Assembly (NCBI GenBank): GCA_949128115.1
Contig: OX421961.1
Span: forward strand, 123,941,050 to 124,005,049
DNA: 64,000 nt
Direction: 5' to 3'
Source: Anaspis maculata
Lineage: Eukaryota; Arthropoda; Insecta; Coleoptera; Scraptiidae
Part shown: piece by piece, positions 25,108 to 37,183 of the stretch
How the letters are laid out: every line of letters begins with the position of its first letter
How positions within the stretch are numbered: the first letter of the stretch is position 1
Position numbers and translations under genes: made by a program
Notes under the pieces: generated by a model
What the model saw: the letters and a program-made list of their open reading frames with translations, nothing else
Told to the model about the DNA's origin: nothing
Databases searched by the model: none

Positions 25108-28100
25108 TCGGGAACGCAAATTGTGATCACTTTTATATAAACGTAAGTTGTAGAGCTCATCCAGAGCAAGAATTTCATCAAGCAAGAAAATCAACTCGCA
25201 CTAGGTTTCCCGGGGGTTAAAACTCACCCCAAACACTAAGTTGTCACCTAGAAACAGAGATTCGCGTAAAGTGCCCACACAAAAAAAATGTTTTTTCGGG
25301 AACGCAAATTGTGATCCTTTTTATACTTATATAAGTCGTAGAGCTCATCCAGAGCAACAATTTCATGCAAGAAAATCAACTCGCACTAGGTTTCCCGGGG
25401 GTTAAAACTCACCCCGAACACTAAGTTGTCACCTAGAAACAGAGATTCGCATAAAGTGCTCACACAAAAAAATAGTTTTTTCGGGAACGCAAATTGTGAT
25501 CCTTTTTATACTGATATAAGTCGTAGAGCTCATCCAGAGCAACAATTTCATGCAAGAAAATCAGCTCGCACTAGGTTTCCCGGGGGTTAAAACTCACCCC
25601 AAACACTAAGTTGTCACCTAGAAACGGAGATTCGCATAAAGTGCCCACACAAAAAAATAGTTTTTTCGGGAACGCAAATTGTGATCCTTTTTATACTGAT
25701 AAAAGTCGTAAAGCTCATCCAAAGCAACAATTTCATGCAAGAAAATCAACTCGCACTAGGTTTCCCGGGGGTTAAAACTCACCCCAAACACTAAGTTGTC
25801 ACCTAGAAACAGAGATTCGCGTAAAGTGCCCACACAAAAAAATTGTTTTTTCGGGAACGCAAATTGTGATCCTTTTTATACTGATATAAGTCGTAGAGCT
25901 CATCCAGAGCAACAATTTCATGCAAGAAAATCAACTCGCACTAGGTTTCCCGGGGGTTAAAACTCACCCCAAACACTAAGTTGTCACCTAGAAACAGAGA
26001 TTCGCGTAAAGTGCCCACACAAAAAAATTGTTTTTTCGGGAACGCAAATTGTGATCCTTTTTATACTGATATAAGTCGTAGAGCTCATCCAGAGCAACAA
26101 TTTCATGCAAGAAAATCAACTCGCACTAGGTTTCCCGGGGGATAAAACTCACCCCAAACACTAAGTTGTCACCTAGAAACAGAGATTCGCGTAAAGTGCC
26201 CACACAAAAAAATTGTTTTTTCGGGAACGCAAATTGTGATCCTTTTTATACTGAGAAAAGTCGTGAAGCTCATCCAGAGCAACAATTTCATGCAAGAAAA
26301 TCAACTCGCACTAGGTTTCCCGGGGGTTAAAACTCACCCCAAACACTAAGTTGTCACCTAGAAACGGAGATTCGCATAAAGTGCCCACACAAAAAAATAG
26401 TTTTTTCGGGAACGCAAATTGTGATCCTTTTTATACTGATAAAAGTCGTAAAGCTCATCCAGAGCAACAATTTCATGCAAGGAAATCAACTCGCACTAGG
26501 TTTCCCGGGGGTTAAAACTCACCCCAAACACTAAGTTGTCACCTAGAAACAGAGATTCGCATAAAGTGCCCACACAAAAAAATTGTTTTTTCGGGAACGC
26601 AAATTGTGATCCTTTTTATACTGATATAAGTCGTAGAGCTCATCCAGAGCAACAATTTCATGCAAGAAAATCAACTCGCACTAGGTTTCCCGGGGGTTAA
26701 ATCTCACCCCAAACACTAAGTTGTCACCTAGAAACAGAGATTCGCGTAAAGTGCCCACACAAAAAAATTGTTTTTTCGGGAACGCAAATTGTGATCCTTT
26801 TTATACTGATATAAGTCGTAGAGCTCATCCAGAGCAACAATTTCATGCAAGAAAATCAACTCGCACTAGGTTTCCCGGGGGATGAAACTCACCCCAAACA
26901 CTAAGTTGTCACCTAGAAACAGAGATTCGCGTAAAGTGCCCACACAAAAAAATTGTTTTTTCGGGAACGCAAATTGTGATCCTTTTTATACTGAGAAAAG
27001 TCGTGAAGCTCATCCAGAGCAACAATTTCATGCAAGAAAATCAACTCGCACTAGGTTTCCCGGGGGTTAAAACTCACCCCAAACACTAAGTTGTCACCTG
27101 GAAACAGAGATTCGCATAAAGTGCCCACACAAAAAAATTGTTTTTTCGGGAACGCAAATTGTGATCCTTTTTATACTGATAAAAGTCGTAAAGCTCATCC
27201 AGAGCAACAATTTCATGCAAGGAAATCAACTCGCACTAGGTTTCCCGGGGGTTAAAACTCACCCCAAACACTAAGTTGTCACCTAGAAACAGAGATTCGC
27301 GTAAAGTGCCCACACAAAAGAATTGTTTTTTCGGGAACGCAAATTGTGATCCTTTTTATACTGATATAAGTCGTAGAGCTCATCCAGAGCAACAATTTCA
27401 TGCAAGAGAATCAACTCGCACTAGGTTTCCCGGGGGTTAAAACTCACCCCAAACACTAAGTTGTCACCTAGAAACAGAGATTCGCATAAAGTGCCCACAC
27501 AAAAAAATTGTTTTTTCGGGAACGCAAATTGTGATCCTTTTTATACTGATATAAGTCGTAGAGCTCATCCAGAGCAACAATTTCATGCAAGAAAATCAAC
27601 TCGCACTAGGTTTCCCGGGGGTTAAATCTCACCCCAAACACTAAGTTGTCACCTAGAAACAGAGATTCGCATAAAGTGCTCACACAAAAAAATTGCTTTT
27701 TCGGGAACGCAAATTGTGATCCTTTTTATACTGATAAAAATCGTAAAGCTCATCCAGAGCAACAATTTCATGCAAGAAAATCAACTCGCACTAGGTTTCC
27801 CGGGGGTTAAAACTCACCCCAAACACTAAGTTGTCACCTAGAAACAGAGATTCGCGTAATTGTGATCCTTTTTATACTGATATAAGTCGTAGAGCTCATC
27901 CAGAGCAACAATTTCATGCAAGAAAATCAACTCGCACTAGGTTTCCCGGGGGTTAAAACTCACCCCGAACACTAAGTTGTCACCTAGAAACGGAGATTCG
28001 CATAAAGTGCCCACACAAAAAAATAGTTTTTTCGGGAACGCAAATTGTGATCCTTTTTATACTGATAAAAGTCGTAAAGCTCATCCAAAGCAACAATTTC

Positions 28101-31100
28101 ATGCAAGAAAATCAACTCGTACTAGGTTTCCCGGGGGTTAAAACTCACCCCAAACACTAAGTTGTCACCTAGAAACAGAGATTCGCGTAAAGTGCCCACA
28201 CAAAAAAATTGTTTTTTCGGGAACGCAAATTGTGATCCTTTTTATACTGATATAAGTCGTAGAGCTCATCCAGAGCAACAATTTCATGCAAGAAAATCAA
28301 CTCGCACTAGGTTTCCCGGGGGTTAAAACTCACCCCAAACACTAAGTTGTCACCTAGAAACAGAGATTCGCATAAAGTGCCCACACAAAAAAATTGTTTT
28401 TTCGGGAACGCAAATTGTGATCCTTTTTATACTGATAAAAGTCGTAAAGCTCATCCAAAGCAACAATTTCATGCAAGAAAATCAACTCGTACTAGGTTTC
28501 CCGGGGGTTACAACTCACCCCAAACACTAAGTTGTCACCTAGAAACGGAGATTCGCATAAAGTGCCCACACAAAAAAATAGTTTTTTCGGGAACGCAAAT
28601 TGTGATCCTTTTTATACTGATAAAAGTCGTAAAGCTCATCCAAAGCAACAATTTCATGCAAGAAAATCAACTCGTACTAGGTTTCCCGGGGGTTAAATCT
28701 CACCCCAAACACTAAGTTGTCACCTAGAAACAGAGATTCGCATAAAGTGCTCACACAAAAAAATTGCTTTTTTGGGAACGCAAATTGTGATCCTTTTTAT
28801 ACTGATAAAAATCGTAAAGCTCATCCAGAGCAACAATTTCATGCAAGAAAATCAACTCGCACTAGGTTTCCCGGGGGTTAAAACTCACCCCAAACACTAA
28901 GTTGTCACCTGGAAACAGAGATTCGCATAAAGTGCCCACACAAAAAAATTGTTTTTTCGGGAACGCAAATTGTGATCCTTTTTATACTGATAAAAGTCGT
29001 AAAGCTCATCCAGAGCAACAATTTCATGCAAGGAAATCAACTCGCACTAGGTTTCCCGGGGGTTAAAACTCACCCCAAACACTAAGTTGTCACCTGGAAA
29101 CAGAGATTCGCATAAAGTGCCCACACAAAAAAATTGTTTTTTCGGGAACGCAAATTGTGATCCTTTTTATACTGATAAAAGTCGTAAAGCTCATCCAGAG
29201 CAACAATTTCATGCTAGGAAATCAACTCGCACTAGGTTTCCCGGGGGTTAAAACTCACCCCAAACACTAAGTTGTCACCTAGAAACAGAGATTCGCGTAA
29301 AGTGCCCACACAAAAAAATTGTTTTTTCGGGAACGCAAATTGTGATCCTTTTTATACTGAGAAAAGTCGTGAAGCTCATCCAGAGCAACAATTTCATGCA
29401 AGAAAATCAACTCGCACTAGGTTTCCCGGGGGTTAAAACTCACCCCAAACACTAAGTTGTCACCTGGAAACAGAGATTCGCATAAAGTGCCCACACAAAA
29501 AAATTGTTTTTTCGGGAACGCAAATTGTGATCCTTTTTATACTGATAAAAGTCGTAAAGCTCATCCAGAGCAACAATTTCATGCAAGGAAATCAACTCGC
29601 ACTAGGTTTCCCGGGGGTTAAAACTCACCCCAAACACTAAGTTGTCACCTAGAAACAGAGATTCGCGTAAAGTGCCCACACAAAAGAATTGTTTTTTCGG
29701 GAACGCAAATTGTGATCCTTTTTATACTGATATAAGTCGTAGAGCTCATCCAGAGCAACAATTTCATGCAAAAGAATCAACTCGCACTAGGTTTCCCGGG
29801 GGTTAAAACTCACCCCAAACACTAAGTTGTCACCTAGAAACAGAGATTCGCATAAAGTGCCCACACAAAAAAATTGTTTTTTCGGGAACGCAAATTGTGA
29901 TCCTTTTTATACTGATATAAGTCGTAGAGCTCATCCAGAGCAACAATTTCATGCAAGAAAATCAACTCGCACTAGGTTTCCCGGGGGTTAAATCTCACCC
30001 CAAACACTAAGTTGTCACCTAGAAACAGAGATTCGCATAAAGTGCTCACACAAAAAAATTGCTTTTTCGGGAACGCAAATTGTGATCCTTTTTATACTGA
30101 TAAAAATCGTAAAGCTCATCCAGAGCAACAATTTCATGCAAGAAAATCAACTCGCACTAGGTTTCCCGGGGGTTAAAACTCACCCCGAACACTAAGTTGT
30201 CACCTAGAAACGGAGATTCGCATAAAGTGCCCACACAAAAAAATAGTTTTTTCGGGAACGCAAATTGTGATCCTTTTTATACTGATAAAAGTCGTAAAGC
30301 TCATCCAAAGCAACAATTTCATGCAAGAAAATCAACTCGTACTAGGTTTCCCGGGGGTTAAAACTCACCCCAAACACTAAGTTGTCACCTAGAAACGGAG
30401 ATTCGCATAAAGTGCCCACACAAAAAAATAGTTTTTTCGGGAACGCAAATTGTGATCCTTTTTATACTGATAAAAGTCGTAAAGCTCATCCAAAGCAACA
30501 ATTTCATGCAAGAAAATCAACTCGTACTAGGTTTCCCGGGGGTTAAAACTCACCCCAAACACTAAGTTGTCACCTAGAAACAGAGATTCGCGTAAAGTGC
30601 CCACACAAAAAAATTGTTTTTTCGGGAACGCAAATTGTGATCCTTTTTATACTGATATAAGTCGTAGAGCTCATCCAGAGCAACAATTTCATGCAAGAAA
30701 ATCAACTCGCACTAGGTTTCCCGGGGGTTAAAACTCACCCCAAACACTAAGTTGTCACCTAGAAACAGAGATTCGCGTAAAGTGCCCACACAAAAAAATT
30801 GTTTTTTCGGGAACGCAAATTGTGATCCTTTTTATACTGAGAAAAGTCGTGAAGCTCATCCAGAGCAACAATTTCATGCAAGAAAATCAACTCGCACTAG
30901 GTTTCCCGGGGGTTAAAACTCACCCCAAACACTAAGTTGTCACCTAGAAACGGAGATTCGCATAAAGTGCCCACACAAAAAAATAGTTTTCTCGGGAACG
31001 CAAATTGTGATCCTTTTTATACTGATAAAAGTCGTAAAGCTCATCCAGAGCAACAATTTCATGCAAGGAAATCAACTCGCACTGGGTTTCCCGGGGGTTA

Positions 31101-34100
31101 AAACTCACCCCAAACACTAAGTTGTCACCTAGAAACAGAGATTCGCGTAAAGTGCCCACACAAAAAAATTGTTTTTTCGGGAACGCAAATTGTGATCCTT
31201 TTTATACTGATATAAGTCGTGGAGCTCATCCAGAGCAACAATTTCATGCAAGAGAATCAACTCGCACTAGGTTTCCCGGGGGTTAAAACTCACCCCAAAC
31301 ACTAAGTTGTCACCTAGAAACAGAGATTCGCATAAAGTGCCCACACAAAAAAATTGTTTTTTCGGGAACGCAAATTGTGATCCTTTTTATACTGATAAAA
31401 GTCGTAAAGCTCATCCAAAGCAACAATTTCATGCAAGAAAATCAACTCGTACTAGGTTTCCCGGGGGTTAAAACTCACCCCAAACACTAAGTTGTCACCT
31501 AGAAACGGAGATTCGCATAAAGTGCCCACACAAAAAAATAGTTTTTTCGGGAACGCAAATTGTGATCCTTTTTATACTGATAAAAGTCGTAAAGCTCATC
31601 CAAAGCAACAATTTCATGCAAGAAAATCAACTCGTACTAGGTTTCCCGGGGGTTAAAACTCACCCCAAACACTAAGTTGTCACCTAGAAACGGAGATTCG
31701 CATAAAGTGCCCACACAAAAAAATAGTTTTTTCGGGAACGCAAATTGTGATCCTTTTTATACTGATATAAGTCGTAGAGCTCATCCAGAGCAACAATTTC
31801 ATGCAAGAAAATCAACTCGCACTAGGTTTCCCGGGGGTTAAATCTCACCCCAAACACTAAGTTGTCACCTAGAAACAGAGATTCGCATAAAGTGCTCACA
31901 CAAAAAAATTGCTTTTTCGGGAACGCAAATTGTGATCCTTTTTATACTGATAAAAATCGTAAAGCTCATCCAGAGCAACAATTTCATGCAAGAAAATCAA
32001 CTCGCACTAGGTTTCCCGGGGGTTAAAACTCACCCCGAACACTAAGTTGTCACCTAGAAACGGAGATTCGCATAAAGTGCCCACACAAAAAAATAGTTTT
32101 TTCGGGAACGCAAATTGTGATCCTTTTTATACTGATAAAAGTCGTAAAGCTCATCCAAAGCAACAATTTCATGCAAGAAAATCAACTCGTACTAGGTTTC
32201 CCGGGGGTTAAAACTCACCCCAAACACTAAGTTGTCACCTAGAAACAGAGATTCGCGTAAAGTGCCCACACAAAAAAATTGTTTTTTCGGGAACGCAAAT
32301 TGTGATCCTTTTTATACTGATATAAGTCGTAGAGCTCATCCAGAGCAACAATTTCATGCAAGAAAATCAACTCGCACTAGGTTTCCCGGGGGTTAAAACT
32401 CACCCCAAACACTAAGTTGTCACCTAGAAACAGAGATTCGCGTAAAGTGCCCACACAAAAAAATTGTTTTTTCGGGAACGCAAATTGTGATCCTTTTTAT
32501 ACTGAGAAAAGTCGTGAAGCTCATCCAGAGCAACAATTTCATGCAAGAAAATCAACTCGCACTAGGTTTCCCGGGGGTTAAAACTCACCCCAAACACTAA
32601 GTTGTCACCTAGAAACGGAGATTCGCATAAAGTGCCCACACAAAAAAATAGTTTTCTCGGGAACGCAAATTGTGATCCTTTTTATACTGATAAAAGTCGT
32701 AAAGCTCATCCAGAGCAACAATTTCATGCAAGGAAATCAACTCGCACTGGGTTTCCCGGGGGTTAAAACTCACCCCAAACACTAAGTTGTCACCTAGAAA
32801 CAGAGATTCGCGTAAAGTGCCCACACAAAAAAATTGTTTTTTCGGGAACGCAAATTGTGATCCTTTTTATACTGATATAAGTCGTGGAGCTCATCCAGAG
32901 CAACAATTTCATGCAAGAGAATCAACTCGCACTAGGTTTCCCGGGGGTTAAAACTCACCCCAAACACTAAGTTGTCACCTAGAAACAGAGATTCGCATAA
33001 AGTGCCCACACAAAAAAATTGTTTTTTCGGGAACGCAAATTGTGATCCTTTTTATACTGATAAAAGTCGTAAAGCTCATCCAAAGCAACAATTTCATGCA
33101 AGAAAATCAACTCGTACTAGGTTTCCCGGGGGTTAAAACTCACCCCAAACACTAAGTTGTCACCTAGAAACGGAGATTCGCATAAAGTGCCCACACAAAA
33201 AAATAGTTTTTTCGGGAACGCAAATTGTGATCCTTTTTATACTGATAAAAGTCGTAAAGCTCATCCAAAGCAACAATTTCATGCAAGAAAATCAACTCGT
33301 ACTAGGTTTCCCGGGGGTTAAATCTCACCCCAAACACTAAGTTGTCACCTAGAAACAGAGATTCGCATAAAGTGCTCAAACAAAAAAATTGCTTTTTTGG
33401 GAACGCAAATTGTGATCCTTTTTATACTGATAAAAATCGTAAAGCTCATCCAGAGCAACAATTTCATGCAAGAAAATCAACTCGCACTAGGTTTCCCGGG
33501 GGTTAAAACTCACCCCAAACACTAAGTTGTCACCTGGAAACAGAGATTCGCATAAAGTGCCCACACAAAAAAATTGTTTTTTCGGGAACGCAAATTGTGA
33601 TCCTTTTTATACTGATAAAAGTCGTAAAGCTCATCCAGAGCAACAATTTCATGCAAGGAAATCAACTCGCACTAGGTTTCCCGGGGGTTAAAACTCACCC
33701 CAAACACTAAGTTGTCACCTGGAAACAGAGATTCGCATAAAGTGCCCACACAAAAAAATTGTTTTTTCGGGAACGCAAATTGTGATCCTTTATATACTGA
33801 TAAAAGTCGTAAAGCTCATCCAGAGCAACAATTTCATGCTAGGAAATCAACTCGCACTAGGTTTCCCGGGGGTTAAAACTCACCCCAAACACTAAGTTGT
33901 CACCTAGAAACAGAGATTCGCGTAAAGTGCCCACACAAAAAAATTGTTTTTTCGGGAACGCAAATTGTGATCCTTTTTATACTGATATAAGTCGTAGAGC
34001 TCATCCAGAGCAACAATTTCATGCAAGAGAATCAACTCGCACTAGGTTTCCCGGGGGTTAAAACTCTCCCCAAACACTAAGTTGTCACCTAGAAACAGAG

Positions 34101-37100
34101 ATTCGCATAAAGTGCCCACACAAAAAAATTGTTTTTTCGGGAACGCAAATTGTGATCCTTTTTATACTGATATAAGTCGTAGAGCTCATCCAGAGCAACA
34201 ATTTCATGCAAGAAAATCAACTCGCACTAGGTTTCCCGGGGGTTAAATCTCACCCCAAACACTAAAATGTCACCTAGAAACAGAGATTCGCATAAAGTGC
34301 TCACACAAAAAAATTGTTTTTTCAGGAACGCAAATTGTGATCCTTTTTATACTAATAAAAATCGTAAAGCTCATCCAGAGCAACAATTTAATGCAAGAAA
34401 ATCAACTCGCACTAGGTTTCCCGGGGGTTAAAACTCACCCCAAACACTAAGTTGTCACCTGGAAACAGAGATTCGCATAAAGTGCCCACACAAAAAAATT
34501 GTTTTTTCGGGAACGCAAATTGTGATCCTTTTTATACTGATATAAGTCGTAGAGCTCATCCAGAGCAACAATTTCATGCAAGAAAATCAACTCGCACTAG
34601 GTTTCCCGGGGGTTAAAACTCACCCCAAACACTAAGTTGTCACCTAGAAACAGAGATTCGCATAAAGTGCCCACACAAAAAAATTGTTTTTCCGGGAACG
34701 CAAACTGTGATCCTTTTTATACTGATATAAGTCGTAGAGCTCATCCAGAGCAACAATTTCATGCAAGAAAATCAACTCGCACTAGGTTTCCCGGGGGTTA
34801 AAACTCACCCCAAACACTAAGTTGTCACCTAGAAACAGAGATTCGCGTAAAGTGCCCACACAAAAAAATTGTTTTTTCGGGAACGCAAATTGTGATCCTT
34901 TTTATACTGAGAAAAGTCGTGAAGCTCATCCAGAGCAACAATTTCATGCAAGAAAATCAACTCGCACTAGGTTTCCCGGGGGTTAAAACTCACCCCCCAC
35001 ACTAAGTTGTCACCTAGAAACGGAGATTCGCATAAAGTGCCCACACAAAAAAATAGTTTTCTCGTGAACGCAAATTGTGATCCTTTTTATACTGATAAAA
35101 GTCGTAAAGCTCATCCAGAGCAACAATTTCATGCAAGGAAATCAACTCGCACTGGGTTTCCCGGGGGTTAAAACTCACCCCAAACACTAAGTTGTCACCT
35201 AGAAACAGAGATTCGCGTAAAGTGCCCACACAAAAAAATAGTTTTTTCGGGAACGCAAATTGTGATCCTTTTTATACTGATATAAGTCGTGGAGCTCATC
35301 CAGAGCAACAATTTCATGCAAGAAAATCAACTCGCACTAGGTTTCCCGGGGGTTAAAACTCACCCCAAACACTAAGTTGTCACCTGGAAACAGAGATTCG
35401 CATAAAGTGCCCACACAAAAAAATTGTTTTTTCGGGAACGCAAATTGTGATCCTTTTTATACTGAGAAAAGTCGTGAAGCTCATCCAGAGCAACAATTTC
35501 ATGCAAGAAAATCAACTCGCACTAGGTTTCCCGGGGGTTAAAACTAACCCCCCACACTAAGTTGTCACCTAGAAACGGAGATTCGCATAAAGTGCCCACA
35601 CAAAAAAATAGTTTTCTCGTGAACGCAAATTGTGATCCTTTTTATACTGATAAAAGTCGTAAAGCTCATCCAGAGCAACAATTTCATGCAAGGAAATCAA
35701 CTCGCACTGGGTTTCCCGGGGGTTAAAACTCACCCCAAACACTAAGTTGTCACCTAGAAACAGAGATTCGCGTAAAGTGCCCACACAAAAAAATTGTTTT
35801 TTCGGGAACGCAAATTGTGATCCTTTTTATACTGATATAAGTCGTGGAGCTCATCCAGAGCAACAATTTCATGCAAGAAAATCAACTCGCACTAGGTTTC
35901 CCGGGGGTTAAAACTCACCCCAAACACTAAGTTGTCACCTGGAAACAGAGATTCGCATAAAGTGCCCACACAAAAAAATTGTTTTTTCGGGAACGCAAAT
36001 TGTGATCCTTTTTATACTGATAAAAGTCGTAAAGCTCATCCAGAGCAACAATTTCATGCAAGGAAATCAACTCGCACTAGGTTTCCCGGGAGTTAAAACT
36101 CACCCCAAACACTAAGTTGTCACCTGGAAACAGAGATTCGCATAAAGTGCCCACACAAAAAAATTGTTTTTTCGGGAACGCAAATTGTGATCCTTTTTAT
36201 ACTGATAAAAGTCGTAAAGCTCATCCAGAGCAACAATTTCATGCTAGGAAATCAACTCGCACTAGGTTTCCCGGGGGTTAAAACTCACCCCAAACACTAA
36301 GTTGTCACCTAGAAACAGAGATTCGCATAAAGTGCCCACACAAAAAAATTGTTTTTTCGGGAACGCAAATTGTGATCCTTTTTATACTGATATAAGTCGT
36401 AAAGCTCATCCAGAGCAACAATTTCATGCAAGAAAATCAACTCGCACTAGGTTTCCCGGGGGTTAAAACTCACCCCAAACACTAAGTTGTCACCTAGAAA
36501 CAGAGATTCGCATAAAGTGCGCACACAAAAAAATTGTTTTTTCGGGAACACAAATTGTGATCCTTTTTATACTGATAAAAGTCGTAGAGCTCATCCAGAG
36601 CAACAATTTCATGCAAGAAAATCAACTCGCACTAGGTTTCCCGGGGGTTAAAACTCACCCCGAACACTAAGTTGTCACCTAGAAACAGAGATTCGCATAA
36701 AGTGCTCACACAAAAAAATAGTTTTTTCGGGAACGCAAATTGTGATCCTTTTTATACTGATATAAGTCGTAGAGCTCATCCAGAGCAACAATTTCATGCA
36801 AGAAAATCAACTCGCACTTGGTTTCCCGGGGGTTAAAACTCACCCCAAACACTAAGTTGTCACCTAGAAACAGAGATTCGCGTAAAGTGCCCACACAAAA
36901 AAATAGTTTTTTCGGGAACGCAAATTGTGATCCTTTTTATACTGATATAAGTCGTAGAGCTCATCCAGAGCAACAATTTCATGCAAGAGAATCAACTCGC
37001 ACTAGGTTTCCCGGGGGTTAAAACTCACCCCAAACACTAAGTTGTCACCTAGAAACAGAGATTCGCATAAAGTGCCCACACAAAAAAATTGTTTTTTCGG

Positions 37101-37168
37101 GAACGCAAATTGTGATCCTTTTTATACTAATATAAGTCGTAGAGCTCATCCAGAGCAACTATTTCATG
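25108..37168 (+). repeat. Tandem array of 185-bp repeats, left arm, about 65 copies
   Basis: The spacing of AACTCACCCC is exactly 185 bp between successive copies (25221, 25406, 25591, 25776 ...). Each unit contains TTCGGGAACGCAAATTGTGA, GTCGTAGAGCTCATCCAGAG, CTAGGTTTCCCGGGGGTTAA and AACACTAAGTTGTCACCTAG. Units differ by a few bases, in linked variants (CGGAGATTCGCAT/CAGAGATTCGCGT; GATATAAGTCG/GATAAAAGTCG/GAGAAAAGTCG). Variant patterns repeat at 1665 bp (9 units), 2405 bp (13 units) and 4625 bp (25 units), showing higher-order duplication. As 185 is not a multiple of 3, the open frames in it shift with each unit and are not genes. Confidence 0.95.
27857..27858 (+). repeat. Truncated unit: 39-bp deletion in the array
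   Basis: At this junction TTCGCGTAA is joined straight to TTGTGATCC. The 39 bp that normally lie between them (from AGTGCCCACA to GAACGCAAA) are missing. It is the only shortened unit I noticed in the left arm and puts later units out of the earlier register by 39 bp. Confidence 0.8.
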
Positions 37169-37183
37169 AAAAAAACCCGTTTC
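37169..37183. other. Palindrome centre of the foldback element
   Basis: The left-arm unit stops after ATTTCATG and the right arm starts with CCCGAAAAAACAATT. Between them lies AAAAAAACCCGTTT. The switch falls in mid-unit on both sides, at different points of the 185-bp unit, so the centre is a rearrangement junction rather than a loop carrying a gene. Confidence 0.8.
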
